Shown here: in pieces, positions 22,730 through 32,356 of the stretch
Layout: every line of letters starts with the position of its first letter
Numbering within the stretch: the first letter of the stretch is position 1
Assembly: GCA_001584585.1 (NCBI GenBank)
Contig: LSYV01000002.1
Span: forward strand, 3,581,953-3,614,308
DNA length: 32,356 nt
Direction of reading: 5' to 3'
Source: Gonium pectorale
Lineage: Eukaryota > Chlorophyta > Chlorophyceae > Chlamydomonadales > Volvocaceae
The notes under the pieces: model-generated
Seen by the model: only the letters and a program-made list of their open reading frames with translations
Told to the model about the DNA's origin: nothing
The model's database searches: none
Translations under genes and position numbers: made by a program

Positions 22730-25700
22730 TAGCGTCCGATGACGTGCCCCTCTTTGCGCTGCCAGCGGCTCTCTTTCACAGCTGCTGGGCCCTGGTGCTG
22801 CTGTGTACACTGGCCCTCTATCAGCGCCACTCGCTCTGTCGCGATGAGGGCGACTACCTTCCGTTCCTCGGGGGTGCTGCAGCTGCCTTCTCGGTATCGT
22901 CGCTCCTGGAATGGTCGCTATGCAGGGAAGGTCTCAAAGGTGCGCTCGCACTCGCGAGCTGCATGATGGCTGTGCTTGCATTGCCGCCAATGCCAAGTCC
23001 ATTATGGCGATACGCATAGCTACTGAATTTAGGATTTGCTGGCCGCAATCGGCTTCGGCGCCTTCCTATGGCGACTCACCGAAGCGACCCATGGGTCGGC
23101 CAAGCCTCTCGTGTCCGTAACCCTGCGCAGGCACACCCCTTGAGACGGATGCGCGCGCCGCCGTGCCGCTGCTGCTGTATCTGCACGGGCTGGCGTCGGC
23201 CGCGGAGGTGGCGTTCGCGTGCTACGGGGCGTACCTGCTGCACGTGCACCACCGCCTGTGCCTGGCGTGGAGCCCCAGGCCCCTAGCGGCGGCGCTGGTG
23301 GGCACGTCATGGGCCGTGATCGCGATCAACGGGTGGGTGACCGGGGGCGGAGCGCATCCCGGGCTACATGTTGCAGTACGTGCATCTACGTGTGAGGTAT
23401 GGGTACACCACATCACTGTAGCCCCAGGCCAGCAGGCCCCAGGTGCAAGCGGGGAGGGGCAAATTGTCACTTTTTCGGTGTCCACGGGGCCAAATAGCCT
23501 ACACTACACACCTCCGACGTGCTCGCTCCTTGCTTCAGGCGCTTGCGGCTCCCTGCGACTGGCCCGGCCCTGCATTGCCTGCACCCTCAGGGCCCTGACC
23601 GCCCTGGCGCTCAACCCCTGGCACGGCCTGGACCTGGTGGCGGCGTGGGAGGCGCGCCTGCTGTGGCTGGCCCGCCTGCTCTGCTGCCGCGCCGGGCTGC
23701 TCACGCAGGCGGCGCGCGCGCCCGACCGGGACCCCGCCCTCCGCCGCATCGCCGCCCTCACCTCCCGCCTGCTGCAGCACGTTGACCTCACGCTGTCAGA
23801 CGTGGCGGCGGCCATGATGCTGGTGGCGGCGGCGCAGCGTGAGCGCCGCCGGCGGGCGCTGCGCGACGCCATGGTCGCGGCGGCGGCCGCGCACACGGCG
23901 CTACGACGGGGGTCTGCAAGAAGGCGGTCGCCGCCATTGCCGCGACCGGCGGCGGCCGCAGAGGGCACGTCGCTGCTCGGGGGCCCGCTGCGACGCGCCG
24001 GTGACGAAGAACCAGTCGCAACAGTTGCTGAGGGGGCGGCGGAGACGACGCCGGCCACGCCTACCTCGCCTAGGGCTCTCTCCCCCTTTCTCGCCGTCCA
24101 GCACCCAGAGCCCCCAGGAGGATCCGCCGCCGCATGCGCTCGCGTCAACGGTGAGCACCCGGCCCCTGCTGCCATCAGCAGCGCGCTGTTATCAGTTCCA
24201 GGTGAGGAGTACGGGCAGCGGCAGGACGTGCGGCCGCTGTGGAGACCGCTGCGGCCTCGCCGGGTGCGGTGGGCGGACGAGGAGGCGGAGGCGGAGGCCA
24301 TCACCGCCACTCACGTTGGCGCCGGCGCAGCTGCCGCCACCGCGACGCAACCTGACGAGCCGGCAGCGGTGGCCCTGGGCGCCGGACGAGCTGTTGCACC
24401 ACATACCGCCACCGCCGCTGCTGAACTTGCCCTGTCGGCGCATCTGGGGCCTTTGGACCCGCATCCCAGCGACGGCGCAGGGCTGCTGAGTCCGGCCGGT
24501 CCGGAGGGCGAACTTACCGACGCACCGACCACGTCGCCCTTCTCACGCGCGGCACAGGCCGCGCCTCCGGGCAGCCCTGCGGTGTCCACGCACGGCCGGC
24601 CGGGGCAGCACGGAGTGGGACCAGAGCCGAGCGCCGGCTGGGATCGTGCGGTGCCTGAGGCTGCCTGTGCGCTGACGTCAGGGCCGTTACTCCCACGGCC
24701 GGCGGCGTCGGCGGCTGGCCCACCCGCTGTGTCGTTTGCCCCGGCTCCCAGCCACGCGGTGACGCTGCTGCACCCCATGGTGCACATCACGCCCGCCGGC
24801 ATGGAGGAGCACCTGGAGGAGCTGGCGGGCGAGCTGGCGGCGGAGGCGGCGGAGGCGGAGGCGGACGCAGAGGAGTACCGGGAAGGGGGCGGGGAGGGCG
24901 GCGGTGATGGCGGGGCCGCGAGGACTGCGGGCCGGCTGGCTCCGTGGCAGCTCAGCGAGGGGGCCGCAGGAGGGCTGGATCTGGACTTGGAGCGAGGTCC
25001 CAGTGGCGTGGCGCAGGAGCCGGGCGCAGCTACGGGGGATGCAGGCGGTGGCGGGCGTGCAATGCCGGTAGCTGTGGCAGCGGCACCGGAGGCGGCCGCG
25101 GCGGCTGCCGCCGTCGTGGCGGTGGTTGGCGCCGCAGGAGGTACTGGGGCCATGTCACAAGGCCCGACGGCGGCAACGGCGGCGGCGACCGCCCTGCGTC
25201 AGCGCATCGGCGACGCTGCGCTGGCGGCAGCCTTTGCGGCGGCACGGGAGATGGTCGACCGCGAGACGCTGACGGAGGCCGAGGTGTATTGCAGGTGGGT
25301 GAGGGCGGCGTGCGAGTTTGCCAACCTGCTGCGCGGGCGAGAAAGGCGGGGCGGGACGAGCGTCGGCGCCGAGCAGCCCGGCTGCCTGCTCGGGCGCTGA
25401 TGCGCCGCTTCAATCTTACTGCGTGTTTTCAGTCCTCGGGCAAGGGCAGCAGATGCTGCGCGTTAGTTCATAAGCAACGTTGTCTGCATCTGCTGTTATG
25501 CTTCAAAGTCACGGCTGCGGCACCCGCGCGCCCTGGAATCGCAAGGTATGCCGCCGCCATCTACGGCAGCCCGGTGCCGGCTGCGGGCGGGACACAGCCC
25601 AGAGGAGGAACGCTGCCAAGCGTCGGTGATGCCGTCACCAGGGAGGTAACCAGTGGCAGCGGCAGCAACGGCGGTGGCCAACGTATGGGCGTAAGCGGGG

Positions 25701-28700
25701 CCGGCACCGCTGACAGCGGCGGCGGAAGCGTCAAGGCGGCGCCCCGCCGGGGCTGGTGGCGGGGGCGGCCCAGCGGGCCCGACCCCATGCTGTCCGCCAT
25801 CCGCGCCGCCACCGTCGCCTGCTGCACGCCGCACGTGCTGCACGTCAACACGGTCAACAGTACGGAGGGCTACCTGCCGTACATGGTGTGCCTGGACGAG
25901 GGCACACGGTGCGTGCGCACAGCCTGCGGGTGCCCTGCCTCGCTGCGCGCTGAGACCCACACCACAAGCCAGGCGCAAGGAAGCCACCCTAATCGCGGTG
26001 CAGCTTTTTGTACACTTAGCGGCCTGTACTCTAGCGGGGCATAGCGGAACTCCCCGTGCTGTCTCGGAAATATCTTAAGTGGGACCGGATGACCGACGCC
26101 GCAGGCACGGCTTGCCGAAGGCGCATCGCGCGCACCGACTCGCCCGGCGCCCGCAGGTCGGTGGTGATCGCCATACGCGGCACGTCGAGCGCCGAGGACA
26201 TCGTCACCGACTGCCTGTGTGCGCCGTACGATGTACGGCATCTCCTGCCGCCCGGGGTGCTGCCGGAGCGCGGAGCGCCTGCAGCGGGCGGCGCGGAGTC
26301 TGGGAGCGGCGGCGCGGGTGCTGCAGCGGCCCAGGCCGCTGCCACGGGCGCTGGTGGCAGCGGCGGCGACCAAAGCCCGGCGGGCGACGAGGCTGTTCTG
26401 GTGCACGGCGGTATCTGGGCAGGTGAGTGCACAGGCGGCGAGGGGTGGGAGGGGAGCTGAGGCTTCCGCACAGGCGGGAGCCCTGCATGTGCCTAACGAG
26501 GTCTTTGCCGACTGCACTCTTCGGCATGATGTGCAGACCTGCATTGCATGCTAAAGACCGTGCTGCGGCATCCTTCCAACTCGTCCAACTCTCTCAACTC
26601 TTGTTCCCGGTGCCCCTGGGCTCCTCGCAGCCGCGGAGGTCATCTGGGAGGACCTCTGCCGCCTGAAGGTCCTGGACGCCCTCTTCCCCCCGCCGGACCC
26701 CAACGCCACCGGGACCGGCACCAGCAGCAACCCCCTGCCTATGCACGCCGCCCCGGCCGCCGGCCCAGCTTGCTCCGCCCCGGATGATGCCGGGACACAC
26801 CCCACACAACGCCTGACGCAGCCACAGCCCGCCGTAGTCCTTTCCCCCCGGCTGGGGGACACCGCGGGGCCGTCCCCACCACGGCCCGTTGCTAACCCGT
26901 GGGACACCCACCGCCCCACGCAGCGCCTCACGGCCTGCCCGCCGCCTCTGCACGCCCCCACAACGCCCACCACATCCGGCGAAATCAGCATGCAAGGTAA
27001 CAGCCTCAGCAACAGCGCCGGCAACCACAGCGACAACAGCTCCGCCCACGGCCGCCCCGGGCCCGCCAACTGGCCGCGCCTCATCTCTGCCGAGCGGGAG
27101 CAGGCTGCATCGCAACAGCCCGGCCTCGGTGCGGGCCTCAGCCGGCTGGGCAGCTTGCTGGTGGGCCAACCGCATCGCCGGCGCCGCGCCGAGCACCCCA
27201 CGACGTCCCTGGTGGCACGCGGCCCAGCCGGCTCCCGGCGTGAGGGTCAGGGCGGGCCTTGGGCGGGGCCCCATGCGCTGCTGCTGGGCCCCGCCCGCAG
27301 CTCCCCTGCCGCCGGGATGCCTTGGCTGCCAGGTCGCCCGCCCGCGGCTGCCTTCGCAGCTTGTGGAGACACCACCGCCGCTGCGCGCCGCGCAGCCTCC
27401 GCCGGCGTGCCGCAAGGAGAGCAGGGTAGCGTTGGCGGCGCAACTACAGTCAGAGGCGGGTCACAGCAGCAGGCGGCGGCTCCCAGCGCCGCACAGGGCA
27501 CTCGGCTGCGCCTGTTCGGGTTACGCCGGGGGAGCGGCGGCGGCCGTGGCGGCGCGCCTGCTGGGGATGAAGACCACCTTGCTCCGCTGCTGCCCCCTGC
27601 CGGGCGCTCCTCTGGCGATGGCAGAGGCGGCGGCGGTGCCGGCAGCAGCTGGTCACACCCAGCCGCGGCCTCCCAACCCAACGGCAGCGGCGCCTCTGCT
27701 CCAAGGCAGGATTCGCCGGATTGGCACGCCAACGGCGCTGAGGGGCGCTCGAGGCTGCCCACGCCGCCGCCTCTGCTCAGCCGCCACCACTGTGAGGAGG
27801 CACGCGCCGCGCCTGATAGCGGCGGTGAGGTAGACATGACTTCTGCCCAAGGTGCTCCAGGGCGCGCGTACGCCCACGGGTTCGGCTGGGTGGCGGCAGG
27901 GCAAGGCGCGGGCGAGCTGCTGTCGCGGGCCGCTTCCGCCGGGCTGTCCCTTCTGCAGCAGCCGGGGCGGGCGCTGTGGGGCGGCGGGGCAGCGCCGCGC
28001 GGCAGCGGCGGCAATGGCAATTGCGTCAACGGCAGCAGCGAAGGCGGAGATGGTGAGCGGCATGGAGGATCGGCCATGTGGCGGCGGCAGGCTTACACCC
28101 GCCTGCCGTCCGAGGAACGTGACGCCGCGCAGGTGCACGCGCATGGGGCTGCCGGCGGCGAGGGGGGCCTCGGCGCAGGTGCAGGTGCTGCGGGTGGTCG
28201 GCGGTGGCGCTCGTCTGATGTGGAGGCGGCAGCGATGGTGAGACGCCGTACCGTACCCTACGGCATGCGCCCCTGCAGCGGCGAATGCGGCTTCGTTGCG
28301 AGTGCGCAGGCGAGGTGCCGACGGCGCAGGACCGGCCATCGCACCCAATCTGGGGCGCTCCACTGCACAACCGCCTGCCCCTTGCCGTCCCTAACCGATG
28401 CCCACGCTACTATTGGTATCAAGCCAATGGCCAGCACCGTCAATTTTCCAGTGTTCCCGAAGATGCGGCCAAGGCAGGAAACCGTTGTCCGCTGGCGCAG
28501 GGCGGCCGTTCGTTGGCGTCGTCCGCCAGCCCGACTTCCACGCCGCCGGAGCCCGCTGCCCGTGCTTCCACTGCGGCCCTGGCGGCGGCGGACAGCGCGG
28601 CCCCCTCCACCCCGCCAGTACCCTCTGCATCACCGCCCTCGCTGCCCTCGCCCCAGACGCCGCCCCAGCCGTCGCCGTCGCCGCCGACCCTGCGGCCGCC

Positions 28701-30497
28701 TGGCTTGGACCTGACGGGCTGGCGGGTGGTGGTGACCGGACACAGCCTGGGCGGCGGCGCGGCGGCGCTGCTGGCGATGCGGCTGCGCGCCGCACTGCCC
28801 GCCGCCGTGAACGTGCGGTGCTGGGCCTTCTCGCCGCCCGGTAGGCAAATGCCAGACGGGGAGGGCGGAACGCCCGGCCCCCCTCGGGCGCAAGACCGCG
28901 CAAGCTTGCGCGTTCCGTTGGCGGCTCCCACCCCGACCTCTCACAGCCCCAGCGGTGCACCCGTGTCGGTGCAACCCGCATGTCCCCCCCCCTTGCCCTC
29001 GCCCCACTCTGCCTGCTTTAGCACCAGCGCCCCGAGCTGCCCCGCCTCATCACGCATGTTGCATGCTGCTCTACCTGTGCGCTACGCCACCCCACGCAAT
29101 GCTAGCCCGTGTCGGTGTAGTGCAACCGCCGATGCTGTGTGTGTCGCATGCACCAGCAAGCAAGCGCCCCGGCCGAAACCGCTACTGCAACTGCGACTGC
29201 CGCAGGCAGCCTGGCCAGCCCCCGCCTGAGCTGCGCGCTGTCTCCCTTTACGGTCAGCGTGGTGAGCGGCAAGGACCTCATCCCGCGCCTCAGCCTGCAC
29301 ACCCTGGAGCGCTACCGCGACGAGATGATCACCGCCCTGGCGCGGTGCAGGTGCGGCGCGGGGTCGGCGCCATGTCGTCCACTATAATGCGCAATAGTGC
29401 TTGCGCGCACGTCCTTGCTATGTTGTTTGGGCATCAGGACAGCGGCATCAGGACAGCGGCATCAGGACAGCGGCATCAGGACAGCGAGCCGGGATGGCGG
29501 GGAGAGGCTTTTGTTGCATGTGGTACATGGGGTGGTCGGGCGTTCACCTCTGCGCGGCGGACGGGACGGCCCTCCGCGGCCGCACCCTCGTCTGTGGCTG
29601 CCCGAGCGTGCCTCCTCCCACCTCCCCTGCCTGACCTTCCGCAGCTGCAGCAAGGCCGCGCTGCTGCTGATAGGGCTCAGCCGCCGTCACCGCCTCCGCC
29701 GGGCCGCGCGGCTGCTGCTGCCGTACGCCGGCATGGGCCCCCAGGCGGTGGCGGCGCTGCGGGAGTACCACGCGGCGGTTCGGTGCGTGGGGCGGCTGCC
29801 GGAGCTGCACCCGCCGGGACGGGTGAGCGCCGCATGTCAAGCACAGGCTGGGCGGGGGCACGAGGGCCACAGCGCGGGCTGACGCGCGCAGCTGCGTTCC
29901 GCGCGTGAGAGTGGGTCCCTTGCGCGCATGGGCTGGGTCCCTTGCGCGCATGGGCTGGGTCCCTTGCGCGCATGGGCTGGGTCCCTTGCGCGCATGGGCT
30001 GGGGCAGGACGTGCACAGCTACTGCGCATAAAGAGGCGAGCGCTGCGTGCCACGTCCTGGGCTCCTGGGCGGCCGTACATCGCACCGCAGCGTGTGCCTC
30101 ACCCGACTGCCACACACACCCCGCCTAGCGCCCTCGCCCGCCTGTGTGGACAATTTCCCAACTACCGAATGCCGCTTGCTGCCGCTTACCGCTCGCCGCG
30201 CCTGTGTGCCCCTCATGCCCTCCACGCCAGATCCTGTACCTCCAGCCCAGCGCGACGGCTAGCCCCGGCCGCCTGCCCGCAACCCCCTCCACCACAGCCG
30301 TACCCTCGGGCAGCCCCGGTGCAGCCGTCCGCCCCGCCGCCGCTCCCGGCCCCTCTGCGGCGCCGCGCGTGCGGCCCGTGTGGGTGTCCTCCGTGGAGCT
30401 GCTGAGCGAGGGCATCCTGGCCTCCACCCGCATGCTGGCGGACCACAGCCTCACCGGCGCCACGCTGCCCGCACTGCAGCAGCTCCTCAGCGCCTAG
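22693..30497 (+). CDS. DAGL: sn-1-specific diacylglycerol lipase (DAGL-type, alpha/beta hydrolase, lipase class 3)
   Basis: Seen: exons 22693-22939, 23131-23391, 23539-25294, 25546-25908, 26157-26422, 26631-28237, 28501-28840, 29206-29350, 29645-29822 and 30231-30497 give 1,809 residues (human DAGL-alpha about 1,040). ATG 22693 is the first after TAA 22651. The N-terminus [17 protein letters not shown] parallels animal DAGLs, then four hydrophobic segments at about 19-43, 57-76, 93-118 and 131-151. The catalytic domain shows [47 protein letters not shown], nucleophile elbow GHSLGGG (Ser about 1582), SGKDLIPRL (Asp about 1637), LHPPGR and ADHSL (His about 1793). Ser-Asp spacing is 55, near the animal value. 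Family knowledge: DAGLs cleave diacylglycerol to 2-acylglycerol plus fatty acid at membranes. Two long low-complexity inserts separate conserved blocks. The exon 2 end (23391) is the least certain boundary, and the exon 9 acceptor could be 29644 or 29650. Confidence 0.93.
23392..23538 (+). other. Stop-free 147-base intron in DAGL (exitron-like)
   Basis: Donor GTGAGG at 23392 and acceptor CAG ending at 23538 remove exactly 49 codons. The retained frame is also open, so both spliced and unspliced RNAs would encode full-length enzyme. A donor at 23337 (GTGACC) or 23333 (GTGGGT) would break phase with the next exon. Confidence 0.5.
23900..25190 (+). other. DAGL insert A: low-complexity region of about 430 residues
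   Basis: Within exon 3, after a conserved [11 protein letters not shown] helix and before [12 protein letters not shown], the protein becomes Ala/Pro/Gly-rich with acidic runs (EEAEAEA near 24280; many E and A around 24800-24890). It lies between the membrane part and the catalytic fold on the cytosolic side as predicted from animal DAGLs, probably disordered. Confidence 0.7.
26690..28690 (+). other. DAGL insert B: low-complexity region of about 570 residues inside the catalytic domain
   Basis: Between [19 protein letters not shown] (the helix after the HGGIWA strand) and [17 protein letters not shown] lies a long Gly/Ala/Ser/Pro/Arg-rich stretch in exons 6 and 7, interrupted by the intron 28238-28500. 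In animal DAGLs these two elements are only tens of residues apart. The reading frame stays open and GC3-rich, so it is probably translated, though extra small introns could be hidden inside. Confidence 0.65.
29431..29486 (+). repeat. 14-base minisatellite, 4 copies, DAGL intron 8
   Basis: GCATCAGGACAGCG repeated four times without a mismatch, inside the intron 29351-29644. It is likely to vary in copy number between strains. Confidence 0.9.
29912..30001 (+). repeat. 22-base minisatellite, about 4 copies, DAGL intron 9
   Basis: The 22-base unit, TGGGTCCCTTGCGC followed by GCATGGGC, repeats four times in tandem with near-perfect identity, in the intron 29823-30230. Confidence 0.9.
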
Positions 30498-30512
30498 CGA
30501 CCGTCGTGCACG

Positions 30513-30543
30513 GGCCAGGCCAGGCCAGGCCAGGGCAGGGCAG
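30513..30543 (+). repeat. Short GGCCA/GGGCA repeat in DAGL 3' UTR
   Basis: Four GGCCA units followed by GGGCA units, starting 16 bases after the DAGL stop codon. Confidence 0.8.
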
Positions 30544-30952
30544 TAGCATGTGGCACCACCGCTGCCGCCGAGGCGTTGCCGGCGCGCGCAGGCAGAAGAC
30601 TCGGGTGGCAGGGGCTCACCATGACTTGCATCCAGGCTTTTGAGCCAACTTGTGCGTGGCGGTAAGTTGCCCCCCCCCCAACCCCGGGGGGAGGGGGCGC
30701 ACGTCGCGCGCACGAGTGTATTGTCGGGTTGGGAGGTTTATTGTTCATCACCAGAGACAAGGCATTGGCAAAGCAATTAATTAATGGGTATGAGCATACC
30801 GAAGCAGGCAAGAGTCTAATGCCCGAGACCTGCGTACGATGCCCGGGACATAGATATCGCCTTACTATTCTTCTGCCGTACGCGTGCCGCTGTGTACGTG
30901 TTCGGCATTGTCGCAACGTTGTCGCAACGCCGGCATTCGTCCGCTCGTGAGT

Positions 30953-31589
30953 ATGGGGCCACTTCTGCCCCGCCGGCCAGCCACCAGCGCGAGCTTATGC
31001 ACATCAACCGCAGGCATAGCGACGTTCAAGGAGCTGCTGGGTGTCGTCTTCGGAAAGCGCCGCGCATATACGGCGGCGCGGTCGCAGCAATGCTGCGGGC
31101 TTCCCCGAGGGTGCGGATCGAGCGAACCCAGAGAATGGGCGGCTGCTAGTAGTTTGACTACTGGGGTAGAGCGGGCATCCCGAGCACCTCCTTCGGGGCG
31201 CTCACGTACCGGTAAGCGGAGGAGGGTTGGAGCCCGAGGCTGAGTCCACGTGAAGGCCGGCAGCGGAGACGGTGGTGGAGGTCGCATTTGCATCCGTTTC
31301 GGTTTACTTTGCGTTGGAGATGGTGGCAGGGTGCTTGGAGGCGCGCGTGGCTTCCACGGCAGGCAGGCTGCAGCGGTGGCAGGCGAGGCGGAAGGCACCG
31401 CACGGGTGGCGTCCCGCTCGGACACGGCCACTGGCGCGCCGGGTGCCCAGCGGGCTGTGGAGGGCCAGCGCCTGGCGGAGTTGTTGGGTGGGGTCTGGGG
31501 CAGGCGCTGCACGCCGGTTTGTCAAGGTAGGGTGCGGGAGGACTCATGCGGATGGCAATGAATGTGCGAGACAGTCCATGGTGGCGTAG
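30953..31589 (+). CDS. Candidate small two-exon gene, unrecognised
   Basis: Exons 30953-31211 and 31264-31589 join in phase (donor GTAAGC, acceptor CAG) and give 194 residues. The product has FKELLGVVFGKRRAY near the start and a hydrophobic stretch VVEVAFASVSVYFALEMVAG at the start of exon 2. TGTAA at 31881-31885 would be a suitable 3' end. Against it: the second half is Arg/Trp-rich with weaker GC3 than a competing frame, and I know no family like it. It could equally be DAGL 3' UTR. Confidence 0.25.
31148..31203 (+). other. Cluster of three small hairpins
   Basis: Successive self-complementary stretches: AGTAG/CTACT, CGGG-CAT-CCCG, and GAGC...CTTCG...GCTC. They overlap the 3' end of the candidate first exon above. 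No known RNA family was recognised, so this is a weak hint of a structured RNA. Confidence 0.2.
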
Positions 31590-31880
31590 CGAGCGGAGTA
31601 TGGCCTGCCGGGGGCTGCTGACGGAGAGGTGCGCCCCCACCCTTCGGTCGGTGGGAGCCAAGTTTTGGGCAGCAAAGTGTTTGGCTTGCCTAGAACTCCG
31701 AATCCGATGCATACAGAGGTAGGGCTACCTGGGGCTGCCTTTTTGCGTGGTTGGAGATGTCTGCTAGTTCCGCAGGGGGGGGGGCGGCGCTCTAGGGCAA
31801 GATGGGTGTGGTCCGTGGGTCGGCCGTACGGCAGGCTTCAGATGTATGAATGGCTAGCATTGCCAAAGTGTAGGTCAAGC

Positions 31881-31885
31881 TGTAA
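31881..31885 (+). promoter_or_regulatory. TGTAA poly(A) signal (DAGL or small candidate gene)
   Basis: First TGTAA downstream of the DAGL stop (about 1.4 kb away), and 292 bases after the end of the candidate small gene. Confidence 0.4.
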
Positions 31886-32109
31886 GGCACAGAGACTTGA
31901 ACAACCTGCTTTACTGCTGTTTTCCCTAGCCGCGAACTGCCGCCCGAAGCTTGTTCATTCTCGATAGCCAGAACATCTGCAACTATTACTAGCTATGTGC
32001 CAAACATGTAATGATAGTTTGCCGAGCTATTCTCTGTGGCCGGTCGCCCCTTCTTCCTGAGACGTGTAACTGAATTTGCTCCAATTGAGGCAACGTGTAA
32101 CCCAGAGCG

Positions 32110-32115
32110 TATATA
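32110..32115 (+). promoter_or_regulatory. TATA-like box upstream of RRP45
   Basis: TATATA, in the context CGTATATAGG, stands out in GC-rich sequence 30 bases before ATG 32146. Normal TATA-to-start spacing would leave almost no 5' UTR, so it may be fortuitous or imply a very short leader. Confidence 0.35.
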
Positions 32116-32145
32116 GGCCGGCAGAGCCGCCGGCGCCGGCGTCAG

Positions 32146-32337
32146 ATGTCGCAGCGCGACGCCGACACTTTCATATCCAACAATGATCGTGACTTCATAC
32201 TAAAGGTGGACGGCACAGCAGTCCGAAGTGCTGTGGGAGCTGCAGCTTGAGCATCCTTCGGTTGCATGCAGGCGCTTGCGGAGGAGTGCCGGATAGACGG
32301 GAGGCGGCCCTATGACTTTAGGAAGCCAAAGTTTGAG
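32146..32337 (+). CDS. RRP45: Exosome complex subunit RRP45 (RNase PH-like), first two exons
   Basis: Seen: exons 32146-32205 and 32272-32337 (donor GTTGGT at 32338) encode 42 residues, running off the window in the following intron. The sequence NNDRDFILKALAEECRIDG, then RRPYDFRKPKFE, matches the start of RRP45/EXOSC9 proteins, where a helix ending in R-x-D-G-R is followed by a Y-D-[YF]-R strand. Family knowledge: RRP45 is one of six RNase PH-type subunits forming the ring of the eukaryotic exosome, which processes and degrades RNA from the 3' end in nucleus and cytoplasm. Other ring subunits (RRP42, RRP43) share the R-x-D-G-R motif, so the exact subunit is likely but not proven. Confidence 0.8.
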
Positions 32338-32356
32338 GTTGGTGCGAGCTCAGTGG

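Larger units (their letters stand above)
30498..32145. other. Intergenic between DAGL and RRP45, about 1.6 kb
   Basis: Contains a GGCCA/GGGCA short repeat right after the DAGL stop (30513-30543), a C-run/G-run pair near 30669-30697, and an AT-rich spot near 30775. There is no TGTAA before 31881, so either the DAGL 3' UTR is about 1.4 kb or a small extra gene (see 30953-31589) lies here. TGTAA also occurs at 32007, 32065 and 32096. Confidence 0.5.

Noticed and set aside
24311..25153. Long minus-strand frames opposite DAGL inserts
   Set aside because: These are shadows of Ala/Gly/Pro-rich codons. No family similarity or splice logic supports them.
29082..29302. Search for tRNA, snRNA, CRISPR or mobile-element genes in introns and gaps
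   Set aside because: No tRNA B-box, snRNA core, CRISPR-like spaced repeat array, transposase or reverse transcriptase motif was found anywhere in the window; the repeats seen are simple tandem ones.

Overview
The window looks like nuclear DNA of a green alga, most likely a volvocine such as Chlamydomonas, Volvox or a relative. The DNA is GC-rich. The genes are cut by many short GT-AG introns, third codon positions are mostly G or C, and proteins carry long Ala/Gly/Pro/Ser-rich stretches. TGTAA, the polyadenylation signal typical of this lineage, lies downstream of several stop codons. The protein families present are eukaryotic, and two match the plant versions (RLT-type ISWI subunit, membrane-anchored START protein). 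I cannot name the species.

Five well-supported genes plus the first two exons of a sixth all lie on the + strand. Exon boundaries were chosen by requiring GT-AG junctions, matching phases and family similarity, and every finished model divides by three. From left to right: (1) the 3' half of an RLT/homeobox-DDT-type chromatin-remodelling subunit (<1-3939); (2) cyclin C of the Mediator kinase module (5170-6786); (3) a START-domain lipid-binding protein with an N-terminal membrane anchor (7887-10304); (4) a 2,035-residue, 18-exon protein with a SAM domain, charged helical regions and Pro/Ser/Gly-rich and acidic ends, family not recognised (12351-22138); (5) a very large sn-1-specific diacylglycerol lipase (DAGL) with four membrane segments, a complete Ser-Asp-His triad and two huge low-complexity insertions (22693-30497); (6) the start of exosome subunit RRP45 (32146 to beyond the window).

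The genes do not form a pathway. They are ordinary neighbours with separate roles: chromatin, transcription, lipid transfer, unknown, lipid signalling and RNA decay. The intergenic stretches (about 0.5 to 2 kb) hold UTRs, promoters and a few weak candidate coding or structured elements. Introns carry several small tandem repeats, including a 146-base direct duplication in the RLT gene and two minisatellites near the end of the DAGL gene.

The most interesting items are the DAGL, whose family makes the endocannabinoid 2-AG in animals and which here carries inserts of roughly 430 and 570 residues; the unplaced SAM protein; and several places where alternative RNA processing could change a product: a stop-free 147-base intron in DAGL, a TGTAA inside a cyclin C intron, and an overlapping upstream ORF before DAGL.
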